A DNA stretch of 33,552 bases from Pseudomonadota bacterium (GTDB lineage Bacteria; Myxococcota_A; Polyangia; Polyangiales; Polyangiaceae), in contig JAEYWK010000066.1 of NCBI GenBank assembly GCA_023431345.1, forward strand, positions 1 through 33,552, given 5' to 3'. The translations under genes were made by a program, and so were the position numbers. The first letter of the stretch is position 1. Each line of letters begins with the position of its first letter. Shown here one piece after another: positions 24,465-33,552 of this stretch. The notes beneath the pieces are model-generated. The model was not told the origin of the DNA and did no database searches. It saw nothing but the letters and a program-made list of their open reading frames with translations.

Positions 24465-25189
24465 GTGCAGCTTGATTTCGTGAACCGCGAGCTGACCGTC
24501 AAGCTCGTCTATTACGGCCCCGCGCTCAGCGGGAAAACCACCAATCTCCAGGCGCTGCACAAGGCGGCCGAGCCTGGCTCGAGCGGGCGCTTGATGACGC
24601 TCGAGACGCGCGACGACCGTACGCTGTTCTTCGATCTGCTGCCGCTCACCTTCCGCAACCAGGGCAGTCTGGCCGTGCGCTTGAAGGTGTTCACGGTTCC
24701 GGGTCAGGTCATTCACTCGTCGACGCGGCGCCTGGTAGTGCAGGGCGCCGATGGCATCGCCTTCATCGCCGACTCGCGCAACCAGGAGACTCAGCACAAC
24801 GCCGACGCCTTCCTCGACCTGAAGGAGAACCTGAAGCAGCACGGCCTCTCGCTCAAGCAGATGCCGCTGATCATTCAGTTCAACAAGCGCGACTTGCCCG
24901 CGGTGCGCAGTGACGCCGAGATCGCGGAGCTGGCGTCACAAGGGCGTGAGCCCGTCTACCTGGCGGTGGCGATGCGCGGCGACGGCGTGGTCGAGAGCTT
25001 CATCGGGTTGCTTCATTTGACGTGGAGCGCGCTCGACGCCGAGCACGACCTGAACAAGAAATTCGGCTTCGACTCGGAAGCCTTTTTGGGGAGCGTCGCG
25101 CAAAAGCTGGGCGACAAACGGCCCCTCCGGCAGATCCTCGGCACGTGCGTCGGCGGCGCGCTCGACGTGCTGAAGCCGGAGGCCGGCTG

Positions 25190-25190
<1 letters not shown>
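24465..25190 (+). CDS. MglA-like small Ras-family GTPase
   Basis: The 241-residue product resembles MglA, the GTPase that sets cell polarity and motility direction in myxobacteria. G1 is YYGPALSGKTTN (P-loop G18-T26), G3 is VFTVPGQV (Thr where Ras has Asp, an MglA hallmark), and G4 is NKRDLP. It is about 45 residues longer than M. xanthus MglA; the extra C-terminal part (HDLNKKFGFDSEAFLGS, LRQILGTCVGG) may be an effector region. GTG 24465 is chosen because GAGG lies about 5 nt upstream and MQLDFVNREL is the usual opening; GTG 24459 is the alternative. The stop overlaps the histidine-kinase start (TGATG), so the two proteins probably act together. No mglB is present in the window. Confidence 0.85.
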
Positions 25191-26614
<1,424 letters not shown>

Positions 26615-27598
26615 ATGCCGCCGAAGAAGGCCGCCGCCAGCGGGGGTGAGTTTGCGCTGATCGCCGAGCTAGCCAAGCGACTCGCGGGCGGGGCCGGTCG
26701 CGCCGTGGAGCTTGGGATCGGTGACGACGCGGCCGTGCTGCGCGTCGGGCGCGAGCGCTTGGTCATGACGGTCGACGACCAAGTCGAAGGCGTGCATTTC
26801 GATCGACGCTGGCTCAGCGCCGCGGACATCGGCTACCGCTCGCTGCAAGCGGCGGCCAGCGACGTGGCGGCGATGGGCGCGGCTCCGCTCGCGGCCGTCG
26901 CCAGCCTGCGCGCGCCGCGCGGCTTTCCGCAACGGCTCTTGCTCGAGCTCGGCTCGGGCCAGGCGCAGGCGGCGAAGCAGCTCGGTTGCCCTGTGGTCGG
27001 CGGGAACGTCGCTCGCGGCTCCGAGCTTGCGGTGACGACGACGGTGCTGGGGCGCGCTCGCAAGCCGCTGCTGCGCTCCGGCGCGCGCGTGGGCGACGAG
27101 CTGTGGCTGGTCGGCGACGTGGGGCTGGCGCGGGCGGGGCTCTTGTTACACCAGTCGCGCCTGAAAGTTCCGCGCGCGCTCGCGGCCGTCGCCGCGCGCG
27201 CGAAGCGTGCCTGGGCGCGTCCCGAGGCCGCCATCGTGGCCGGGCAACGGCTGGTGGGGCGCGCTCGCGCCGCTATCGACGTCTCCGATGGCTTGGGGGG
27301 CGACGTGCGCCATTTGGCCGAGCAGAGCGGCGTGAAAGCGGTGCTGCACGCCGCCCTGATCGCCCGCGCCATCCCCGAAGATTTGGCCCCGCTCGCGGAG
27401 CTGCTGGGAGAGCCGGCCGTCGCCTTGGCGCTCACGGGTGGGGAAGACTACGCGCTGCTTGGCGCGGGGCCTCGCGCTCGCCGCCCGCGCTGGGTGAAGG
27501 TGATTGGCAGCGTCGAGCGCGGCCGTGGGGCGGAGCTCCAGCTCGAGAACGGGCAGCGCCTCGAGCTGAGCACGGGCTTCGATCACTACCGCGCTTAG
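26615..27598 (+). CDS. thiL: thiamine-monophosphate kinase
   Basis: ThiL phosphorylates thiamine monophosphate to the active cofactor thiamine pyrophosphate. The 327-residue product has family length and motifs: GEFALIAELAKRL at the N terminus, GIGDDAAVLR and TVDDQVEGVHFDRRWL for Mg-ATP binding, AASDVAAMGA, VVGGNVARG, and C-terminal AIDVSDGLGGD and LTGGEDYALL. ATG 26615 follows directly on the kinase stop, so it is probably translated from the same transcript. The link to the upstream GTPase/kinase pair is positional only. The gene ends ahead of a strong hairpin at 27630. Confidence 0.94.
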   Translation: MPPKKAAASGGEFALIAELAKRLAGGAGRAVELGIGDDAAVLRVGRERLVMTVDDQVEGVHFDRRWLSAADIGYRSLQAAASDVAAMGAAPLAAVASLRAPRGFPQRLLLELGSGQAQAAKQLGCPVVGGNVARGSELAVTTTVLGRARKPLLRSGARVGDELWLVGDVGLARAGLLLHQSRLKVPRALAAVAARAKRAWARPEAAIVAGQRLVGRARAAIDVSDGLGGDVRHLAEQSGVKAVLHAALIARAIPEDLAPLAELLGEPAVALALTGGEDYALLGAGPRARRPRWVKVIGSVERGRGAELQLENGQRLELSTGFDHYRA

Positions 27599-27629
27599 CC
27601 CTCGTCGCTGAATGCTGCGGGCACGACGC

Positions 27630-27656
27630 GGGCTGTCTCGATATTAGAGACAGCCC
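27630..27656. terminator. hairpin between convergent thiL and lipoprotein genes
   Basis: GGGCTGTCTC (27630-27639) and GAGACAGCCC (27647-27656) form a perfect 10-bp stem with the A/T-rich loop GATATTA. There is no T-run. Its position 31 bp after the thiL stop and 31 bp from the opposing stop suggests a bidirectional terminator. Confidence 0.65.
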
Positions 27657-27686
27657 TCACGCGCGAGCGACGCCCGCGCGGCGCTC

Positions 27687-28097
27687 TCACTGGCAGCCGG
27701 CTGGCAGCTGCGCTCCGCCCATCGCGGCGCGCACCGCAGCCATGACCGCGGGGGTACCTTGGCCTGCGGCGACGGCGATGTTGCACGCCTGCGAGGCCTG
27801 CAGCATGAGCGTGTCGTTCGGCGGCGGCGCGCTCTTGGCGTTTTGTGCGAGCGCGTCGCAACACTTCTTGAGGCTGGGCCCGGCAACGCCCGTGCCCGTC
27901 TTCTTCGGCTCGGCCGATTCGACCGGCGTCGGCTCGGGCGCAAGCTCGAGCGTCGGCGGCGCGGCGACGGTGGATGCAGCGGGCGGGGCCGCGGGTAGGG
28001 GGGGCGGCGGCTCGTCCTTCTTGCAGCCGGCAGCGAGCAGCAGCGGCATCAAGAATCCACATCCCATGATCGCAACAACCGAACGAAGCGGCTTCAT
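27687..28097 (-). CDS. small Pro-rich lipoprotein with conserved-looking cysteines
   Basis: The 136-residue product has a lipoprotein signal ending LLLAAGC (Cys25), then a Pro/Ala linker (about 28-65: PPPPLPAAPPAASTV). The C-terminal half is helical with four Cys (LKKCCDALAQNAKSA, QASQACNIAV, LPAGCQ), probably held by disulfides. No named family is recognised; similar short lipoproteins with a C-terminal Cys helix are common in Myxococcota. ATG 28097 is the natural start for the signal. It lies downstream of nrdJ on the same strand, separated by the strong palindrome at 28240. Confidence 0.72.
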   Translation of the reverse strand: MKPLRSVVAIMGCGFLMPLLLAAGCKKDEPPPPLPAAPPAASTVAAPPTLELAPEPTPVESAEPKKTGTGVAGPSLKKCCDALAQNAKSAPPPNDTLMLQASQACNIAVAAGQGTPAVMAAVRAAMGGAQLPAGCQ

Positions 28098-28239
28098 GCC
28101 CCCGTTTCTAGCTTAGACGTCCGCAAAGCGGAAGCCGCCTATGGACGCGGGAATTGGCCCACCCGCGAGCGAGCCGCGGCGGCCGGAGAGGGCGGGCGGT
28201 CAGCGGGCGTGGGGCATGGGCCGGAACAGCGGCGCGGGG

Positions 28240-28269
28240 CTGGGGGCCGGGCCGGCCCGGGATCCCCAG
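28240..28269 (-). terminator. strong palindromic hairpin downstream of nrdJ
   Basis: The 14-bp perfect palindrome CCGGGCCGGCCCGG (28247-28260) is nested inside CTGGGG (28240-28245) and CCCCAG (28264-28269). It begins 19 nt after the nrdJ stop. The stem is extremely GC-rich, but no T-run follows. Confidence 0.5.
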
Positions 28270-28287
28270 CAGACGCGCCGACGTGGG

Positions 28288-31200
28288 CTAGCTGCAGCCC
28301 ATGGAGTTGCCGCAGTTGAGGCACTTGTAGCAGGCCCCATTGCGGACGGTGATGTGCCCGCAGCCGTCGCAGACGGGCGCGTCGCCCATCATCTCTTCGA
28401 GCTGGGCGTCGAGCGCGCCGTGTCCCTCGCCGGCGAAGACGGAGGGGGCGGTGGCGGCGAGCGAGTCGGGCGGGATGGATGAGGGCGCGGGCGGAGCGAT
28501 CGACGTCGACGAGCCGCCGTCGGCCGCGATCAGCTTCGGCATGGTCGGATCCTCGATGCCCGCGGAGTCTTCGGCGGGCTTGACCTGCGCGAAGTCGTAG
28601 CGCCGCAGGTATTCGACGCCGAGCACGCGGAAAATGTAGTCGACGATCGAGGTCGAGAATTTGATGTTCGGATGGCCCGACACCACGCCGTGCGGCTCGA
28701 AGCGCGTGAACGTGAACTGCTCGACGAAGGTCTGCAGCGGTACGCCGTACTGAAGACCCACCGACACTGCCATCGCGAAGCAGTTCATCAGAGAGCGGAA
28801 GGCGGCGCCCTCCTTGTGCATGTCGATGAAGATCTCGCCGAGGGAGCCGTCTTCGTACTCACCGGTGCGGAGAAACACCTTGTGGCCGCCCACGTGGGCT
28901 TCTTGCGTGAAGCCACGCCGCTTCTGCGGCAAGCGCACGCGGTGGCCTTCGGGGCGGGGCGCGGCCTGCGCGGCGGCGGCCGCTACGACGGGGGCGATGG
29001 CGGCGGCGGCCGGCTCGACCTCGCTCTTGTCACCATCTTCCGAGCGCTCCTTGCTCGACGTCGACAGCGGCTGCGACGCCTTGCAGCCGTCGCGGTAGAG
29101 CGCGACGGCTTTGAGGCCGAGCTTCCAGCCCTGCTCGTAGATCTGGCGCACGTCCTCGACGCTGGCGTCGTTGGGCAAATTGACGGTTTTGCTGATGGCG
29201 CCGGAGAGGAACGGCTGCGCGGCCGCCATCATCTTCACGTGAGCCATCGGCGCCAAGAAGCGCTGGCCGGTGCGGCCGCAGCGGTTCGCGCAATCGAACA
29301 CCGCGTAGTGCTCGTCGCGCAAATGGGGCGCGCCTTCGATCGTCATGCGACCGATGATCACGTCGTTGGCCTCTTCGATCTGCCCCGGCGTGAAGCCGAG
29401 GAACTTGAGCAAGCTGAAGCCGGGCTGGCTCAGCTTGTCCGCGGAAACACCGAGGCGCGCGTAAGCGTCGCGACCGAGCACCCAGGGCGCGAACGCGAGC
29501 CCGAGGTCGAACACGCCGGAAAGAGCGGCCTCGATCTTGCTCAAGTCTTCGTCGTTGAGGCCCTTTTGCTTGAGGGCGGCGCGATTGACGTGAGGCGCGC
29601 CCAGCAGCGTATTCGTGCCCGAAACGTAGGCGACGATCTCGCTGATCTGCGCCTCCGAGTAGCGCAGCCGCTTGAGCGCCTCCGGCACCGATTGATTGAC
29701 GATCTTGAAGTAGCCGCCGCCCGCCAGCTTCTTGAACTTGACGAGCGCAAAGTCGGGCTCGATGCCGGTGGTGTCGCAGTCCATCAGCAGGCCGATGGTG
29801 CCGGTCGGCGCGAGCACGGTGGCCTGCGCGTTGCGGTAGCCGTGCTGCTCGCCGAGCTCGACGGCGCGGTCCCAATCCTCCGCCGCCGCCTGCCACAGGT
29901 ACTCGGGGCACTGCTCGCGGTCGATGGCGTGGGCGGCGTCGCGGTGCTGGCGCATCACGCGCAGCATCGGCTCACGGTTCTTGGTGAAGCCCGCGAACGC
30001 GCCCTTGCTGGCCGCCATCTCGGCGCTCACGGCGTAGCCGCGGCCGCACAGGATGGCGGTGAGCGCGCCCGCGATCGCGCGACCCTTGTCCGAGTCGTAA
30101 GGGATGCCCTGCAGCATGAGCAGCGTGCCGAGGTTGGCGTAGCCCAAGCCCAGCGGGCGATAGTCGTGCGAGTTTCTCGCGATGGTGGGCGTCGGATAGC
30201 TGGAAAGATCGACGAGGATTTCCTGCGCGGTGAAGAAGATGTCGACCGCGTGACGGTAGCCGTCGACGTCGAACTTGCCCTGCTCGTCGAGGAATTTGGT
30301 CAAGTTGAGCGACGACAGGTTGCACGCCGTGTCGTCGAGGAACATGTACTCGGAGCAGGGATTGCTGGCGTTGATTTTGCCGCTGTTGGGGCACGTGTGC
30401 CAGTGGTTGATGGTGCTGTCGTATTGCACGCCCGGGTCAGCGCAAGCCCACGCCGAGTCCGCCACCATGTCCCACAGCTTGCCCGCGTCGAGCGTGTCGA
30501 CGACCTTGCCGGTGGTGCGGGCGATGGTTTGCCATTTGCCGCCCGACTGCGCAGCGCGCATGAACTCGTCGCTGACGCGTACCGAGTTGTTCGAGTTCTG
30601 GCCGCTGACCGTGTGGTAGGCCTCGCCGTTGAAGTCGCTCTCGTAGCCGGCCGCGATCAGCGCCTTGGCCTTCTTCTCTTCACGCGTCTTCCACTGGATG
30701 AAGTCGACGATCTCCGGATGGTCCATGTCGAGGCAGACCATCTTCGCGGCGCGGCGCGTGGTGCCGCCGCTCTTGGTGGCGCCAGCGGCGCGGTCGAGCA
30801 CCTCGAGGAAGCTCATCAAACCGCTGGAGGTGCCGCCGCCGGACAGCTTCTCTTGCTTGCCGCGGATCGCGCTGAAATTGGAGCCGGTGCCCGAGCCGTA
30901 CTTGAACAGGCGTGCTTCCGACTTCACGAGGTCGTAGATGCCCATCAAATCATCAGGCACGGCTTGAATGAAGCAAGCAGAGCACTGCGGACGCTCGTAG
31001 GCGTTCGCCGTTTCGCTCACGTCTTCGGCCGCGTCGCTCCAGGCCCAGTTCCCGCCCGAGCCCGTGATGCCGTACTCGTGGAACAGGCCGCAGTTGAACC
31101 AGACCGGCGAGTTGAAGGCTCCGTACTGGTTGGTCATCAACCAGGTGAGGTCGGCTTCGAAGGCGTCGGCGTCTTGCTTGGTCGCGAAATAGCCGCCCAG

Positions 31201-31602
31201 CTCTTCGCCTGCCGTGCGAATCGTGTGCGCGATGCGGTAGACGACTTGACGCACGCTCGTCTCGCCCAAGTCCTTGTCGCCGCGGATGCCGGCTTTACGG
31301 AAGTACTTCGAGATGACGATGTCGGTCGCGAGCTGCGACCAGCCCGCCGGGATCTCGGCGCCCTCCATCTTGAACACGACGGAGCCGTCGGGGTTCGTGA
31401 TCAAGCTCTGACGGCGCTCCCACACCACGTCCTTCAACGGGTCCCCTCCCGGCGCTGCGTAGCGGGCCTTGAAGGTGGCTCCGCCGTGAGCGGGGCGCTG
31501 GCCATTGTCGCCGGAGGCGCGTTGCGGGGTGGGCGCGTTGGTCTGCGAAGCGGAGGGTTTCACCCGGTCGTTCTCCTGAACGACAATCGTAGACTGCGTC
31601 AT
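28288..31602 (-). CDS. nrdJ: adenosylcobalamin-dependent (class II) ribonucleotide reductase
   Basis: NrdJ reduces ribonucleotides to deoxyribonucleotides using adenosylcobalamin, with or without oxygen. The 1104-residue product has the RNR barrel: FNSPVWFNCGLF, the radical-site loop NPCSE (N414, C416, E418), NLSSLNLTKF, and APTGTIGLLMD. After a low-complexity Ala/Pro linker (about 885-915) comes the TSCPD domain (GGHKVFLRTGEYEDGSLGE in part; HKEGAAFRSLMNCFAMAVS), and last a Cys-rich zinc-ribbon-like tail (CDGCGH, CYKCLNCGNSMGCS) whose cysteines could also serve as shuttle thiols. ATG 31602 is chosen because GAGGAGAA ends about 9 nt upstream; an in-frame ATG at 31620 overlaps that Shine-Dalgarno. 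No class I or III genes are nearby. Confidence 0.95.
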   Translation of the reverse strand: MTQSTIVVQENDRVKPSASQTNAPTPQRASGDNGQRPAHGGATFKARYAAPGGDPLKDVVWERRQSLITNPDGSVVFKMEGAEIPAGWSQLATDIVISKYFRKAGIRGDKDLGETSVRQVVYRIAHTIRTAGEELGGYFATKQDADAFEADLTWLMTNQYGAFNSPVWFNCGLFHEYGITGSGGNWAWSDAAEDVSETANAYERPQCSACFIQAVPDDLMGIYDLVKSEARLFKYGSGTGSNFSAIRGKQEKLSGGGTSSGLMSFLEVLDRAAGATKSGGTTRRAAKMVCLDMDHPEIVDFIQWKTREEKKAKALIAAGYESDFNGEAYHTVSGQNSNNSVRVSDEFMRAAQSGGKWQTIARTTGKVVDTLDAGKLWDMVADSAWACADPGVQYDSTINHWHTCPNSGKINASNPCSEYMFLDDTACNLSSLNLTKFLDEQGKFDVDGYRHAVDIFFTAQEILVDLSSYPTPTIARNSHDYRPLGLGYANLGTLLMLQGIPYDSDKGRAIAGALTAILCGRGYAVSAEMAASKGAFAGFTKNREPMLRVMRQHRDAAHAIDREQCPEYLWQAAAEDWDRAVELGEQHGYRNAQATVLAPTGTIGLLMDCDTTGIEPDFALVKFKKLAGGGYFKIVNQSVPEALKRLRYSEAQISEIVAYVSGTNTLLGAPHVNRAALKQKGLNDEDLSKIEAALSGVFDLGLAFAPWVLGRDAYARLGVSADKLSQPGFSLLKFLGFTPGQIEEANDVIIGRMTIEGAPHLRDEHYAVFDCANRCGRTGQRFLAPMAHVKMMAAAQPFLSGAISKTVNLPNDASVEDVRQIYEQGWKLGLKAVALYRDGCKASQPLSTSSKERSEDGDKSEVEPAAAAIAPVVAAAAAQAAPRPEGHRVRLPQKRRGFTQEAHVGGHKVFLRTGEYEDGSLGEIFIDMHKEGAAFRSLMNCFAMAVSVGLQYGVPLQTFVEQFTFTRFEPHGVVSGHPNIKFSTSIVDYIFRVLGVEYLRRYDFAQVKPAEDSAGIEDPTMPKLIAADGGSSTSIAPPAPSSIPPDSLAATAPSVFAGEGHGALDAQLEEMMGDAPVCDGCGHITVRNGACYKCLNCGNSMGCS

Positions 31603-31823
31603 GGTTCGCGTTCTCCTCATTGGGGACCCTGCCCGGGCGGTGTGGGCGTGGTTCCGTCAGTACTGGAAATGCGTCACGTGCTGATGCGTTCAGTCGTGAC
31701 AACCAAAGCTAACCCGCCAGCGCCGCCCGGCGAGCTGGCTAACTCGTCGACAACGCCCGTGCGGGTGCCCCTGGAAGGCCCACCTTGTACCCCAATGGGT
31801 TGGGGTCGGCCAAGCAAAAATCC

Positions 31824-31851
31824 ACGATAAATGGGGCTTAGACCCTATCAA
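31824..31851 (-). promoter_or_regulatory. candidate sigma-70-type promoter for nrdJ
   Basis: Read on the minus strand, TTGATA is followed after 16 bp by TATCGT, in a locally A/T-richer stretch. It would give a leader of over 200 nt before ATG 31602. Two hexamers of moderate match are weak evidence. Confidence 0.25.
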
Positions 31852-31904
31852 CAGCGGGCTGGGGGCTTGCAGGTCAATGACGCCGGACACCCAAGTCCTT
31901 GGCT

Positions 31905-31988
31905 TCATTCGCTCTTCAGCGCCACCCCGGCGGCCTGCAGCTTCTGAACAAAGGACGCCCTGAACAGCTTGTCCCGGGGATGCCCCAA
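31905..31988 (-). pseudogene. short protein-like reading frame, possible gene remnant
   Basis: From TTG 31988 the frame reads GHPRDKLFRASFVQKLQAAG and then VALKSE before TGA. The composition (KLFRASF, QKLQAAGV) looks like the C-terminal end of a real helical protein. Upstream the same frame stays open for about 50 more nt towards rsmB (LGWGRLLGNVGID) without an ATG or Shine-Dalgarno. It could be the tail of a lost gene or a very small protein. No family recognised. Confidence 0.25.
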
Positions 31989-32041
31989 ATCAATACCAAC
32001 GTTTCCAAGAAGCCGTCCCCAGCCTAATCCACAGCTTGTCC

Positions 32042-33343
32042 ATGCCCTCCGTCGCCGCCCCGTTCCTTTCCTCTGCCGCCCGCCTCGTGACCGACGTGCT
32101 GGGAGGTGCCCGCGGCAGCGCCGCGCTATCTCGCGCCATCGCCGAGCAGCGCCTCGGCGCGCCCGAAGCGCTGCAGCTCTCGAGTCTCGTCTATGGCGCG
32201 CTCCGACGGCGTAAGCGGGTGCGCGCGGCGCTGACGGAGCTGGGGACCGGCGAGGCGCGCGCGTCGGACTCGCTCTCGGCGGTGCTCGGCGCAGCGCTCC
32301 TGGAAGGGGGGCTCGAGCCGCCCGCAGCGACCGCCCTCAGCCCCGATGTCGCCTGGGAGCGCTTCGCCGAGGTGGACGCGAGCCTGCTCGAGCGCTGCAG
32401 CGGGGCGCGCAAGCTCGAGCTGCTGGGCTCGCTGCCGGACTGGCTCGCGGAGCGACTGCTGGCCGAGTACGGACCGGAGGCGGAAGCGCTCGCGGCGAGC
32501 CTCTCGGAGCCGCCGCCACGCTCGCTGCGGGTCAACGGGCTCGCGGCCGACGTCGCCGAAGCTCATGCCCGCCTCGAAGAAGAGGGCGCGCGCATCGAGC
32601 CTGGTCGCTACGGTCGCCGCGCGCTGTTGATCGAAGGCGCCTTCAACCCCTTCACGACGCGCGCCTTTCACGACGGTGTGTTCGAGCTTCAAGACGAAGC
32701 GAGCCAGATCGTGTGCGAGCTGACAGCGCCGCCTCCGCGAGGTTTGATCGTGGATGCGTGCGCGGGGGCGGGCGGAAAGACGCTGGCGCTCGCGGCGCTG
32801 CTGGAAGGGCGCGGCAAGGTAATGTCGCTCGACATCGACGAGGCGAAGCTCGCGGAGCTGCGCCGTCGCGCCAAGCGCGCGGGCGCCGTGAACGTGCAAG
32901 CGCTGGCCATCGACGAGTCGGGGTCGCTGCCAGAAGCGGTGCAGGCGGTCGCCGGCAAAGTCGATCGCGTGCTCGTCGACGCGCCGTGCAGCGGTACGGG
33001 GGTGCTCCGGCGTAACCCGGAGGCGCGAGCTCGCCTCACTCCAGACGCGGTCACGCGGCTAGCGCAGACTCAGCTCGCGATCGTAGAGCGGGTGCTGCCG
33101 CTGCTGGCCCCCGGCGGTCGCCTCGTGTTTGCGACGTGCTCGCTGCTGCGGGCCGAGGGCGAAGAGCTGCTCGACGCGATCGAAGCCCGCCATCCCGAGC
33201 TCACGCCCGTCAACCTGGCGGAAATCTACGATCGCGCCTACGTCGAGCGCTTCGAGCGGCGCGCGCCTCATCGCTTGCGCCTCAGCCCGCACCGTCACGG
33301 CACCGACGGCTTCTTCATTGGCTGCCTGCGGCGCAAACGCTAG
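32042..33343 (+). CDS. rsmB: RsmB/NOP-family RNA (cytosine-5) methyltransferase
   Basis: This family methylates cytosine C5 in rRNA (E. coli RsmB: 16S C967) using S-adenosylmethionine. The 433-residue product has an N-terminal NusB-like helical domain (about 1-130, ARLVTDVLGGARGSAALSRA in part). The methyltransferase domain follows: motif I DACAGAGGKT, SLDID, the first catalytic Cys in VDAPCSGTG, and the second in FATCSLL. FFIGCLRRKR ends the protein. ATG 32042 is preferred over TTG 32036, which only adds two residues. The assignment to rsmB rather than rsmF/ynl022-type paralogues rests on the NusB-like domain. Confidence 0.9.
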   Translation: MPSVAAPFLSSAARLVTDVLGGARGSAALSRAIAEQRLGAPEALQLSSLVYGALRRRKRVRAALTELGTGEARASDSLSAVLGAALLEGGLEPPAATALSPDVAWERFAEVDASLLERCSGARKLELLGSLPDWLAERLLAEYGPEAEALAASLSEPPPRSLRVNGLAADVAEAHARLEEEGARIEPGRYGRRALLIEGAFNPFTTRAFHDGVFELQDEASQIVCELTAPPPRGLIVDACAGAGGKTLALAALLEGRGKVMSLDIDEAKLAELRRRAKRAGAVNVQALAIDESGSLPEAVQAVAGKVDRVLVDAPCSGTGVLRRNPEARARLTPDAVTRLAQTQLAIVERVLPLLAPGGRLVFATCSLLRAEGEELLDAIEARHPELTPVNLAEIYDRAYVERFERRAPHRLRLSPHRHGTDGFFIGCLRRKR

Positions 33344-33552
33344 AGCGTGTCCCTGAATTGCTGGTCTCGCCGTAAACGTGCCCGTGCCCGTGCCCGATGG
33401 TCCTGGTAGGTCTGGGTTTGTGGCGGCGTGCCCCCTCCGGGCTCGCGCATGGCACGCGCGCGCCGCGGGCAGCTGCCCGCGCAGTCGGCGCTGCCTCAAG
33501 CAACGAGTGATGCGGTTGACCGATAGGGCGTGATGCAACTCGATCGCCTCCA
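33344..33552. other. right-edge intergenic stretch with CGTGCC tandem repeat
   Basis: No supported gene. It contains three tandem CGTGCC units (33379-33396, in TAAACGTGCCCGTGCCCG...) and GC-rich potential hairpins (GGGCAGCTGCCC at about 33467). A minus-strand frame covers it but has no start signal or family feature. It may be the edge of something beyond the window. Confidence 0.35.

Larger units (their letters stand above)
31603..32041. other. 439-bp intergenic region between nrdJ and rsmB
   Basis: A divergent gap without a full gene. It holds a possible nrdJ promoter (31824-31851), a 7-bp hairpin ACCCCAA/TTGGGGT (31789-31806), a short protein-like frame on the minus strand (31905-31988), and the 11-bp sequence ACAGCTTGTCC twice (31964 and 32031). 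I see no convincing B12-box, so no cobalamin riboswitch is called. Confidence 0.5.

Noticed and set aside
28672..31830. 1052-codon plus-strand open frame opposite nrdJ
   Set aside because: Very long but composed of His/Arg/Val/Ala-rich shadow sequence; nrdJ on the other strand has all class II RNR motifs.
31603..31850. Cobalamin riboswitch upstream of B12-dependent nrdJ
   Set aside because: Expected on biological grounds, but no B12-box (GCCACTG-like) was found on the minus strand.
32025..32033. TAATCCACA, one mismatch from a DnaA box, upstream of rsmB
   Set aside because: A single imperfect site without a cluster or A/T-rich unwinding region; no origin or DnaA regulation can be argued.

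Overview
The window is GC-rich (roughly two thirds G+C by eye) and reads as the chromosome of a myxobacterium-like deltaproteobacterium (Myxococcota, probably the Polyangia side). Supporting this are an MglA-type GTPase, many lipoproteins with Gly/Ser/Ala-rich linkers, a B12-dependent ribonucleotide reductase, and frequent GTG starts with 4-nt gene overlaps. The taxonomic call is inference, because no rRNA gene is present.

Left edge (1-4600): a decayed integration site. Two direct copies of a tyrosine-recombinase gene (about 805 bp shared) flank a von Willebrand factor A gene that carries two frameshifts and a nonsense codon. The left recombinase copy lacks both ends. The right copy lacks a usable start and has a one-base deletion. 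Its 3' end lies 63 bp from the 3' end of a tRNA-Pro(CGG) gene, the usual target of such enzymes. The tRNA has its own intrinsic terminator.

4693-10679: two divergent transcription units. etfBA (electron transfer flavoprotein) runs leftward. Rightward runs nadB, a CPBP intramembrane protease, a patatin-like protein and a lipoprotein with two Tudor-knot/chromo-barrel-like modules; each junction is a 4-nt ATGA/GTGA overlap, so this is very probably one translationally coupled operon. The patatin-like protein has Ser where the catalytic Asp is expected.

10734-15212: a ferritin-like diiron protein with a Cys-rich lipoprotein upstream on the same strand; a 377-bp gene-free leader; a secreted tyrosinase-type copper protein carrying two tandem carbohydrate-binding-like modules; a small lipoprotein; and an XRE-cupin regulator.

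15294-28097: mostly housekeeping genes (typA, a long HflX, thrB, argH, thiL), mixed with lineage-type genes: an IPT/TIG lipoprotein, a PEGA-like membrane protein, an MglA-like GTPase overlapping a PocR-type histidine kinase gene with thiL abutting it, and a Cys-containing lipoprotein. Convergent gene pairs are separated by strong hairpins.

28288-33552: nrdJ (class II ribonucleotide reductase) on the minus strand with a long leader, then rsmB, then about 200 bp with a short CGTGCC tandem repeat and no supported gene.

Most notable candidates for new biology: the two-module tyrosinase, the Tudor-knot lipoprotein operon with its non-canonical patatin, the HflX N-terminal domain with a JAMM-like motif, and the MglA-like GTPase/PocR-kinase pair.
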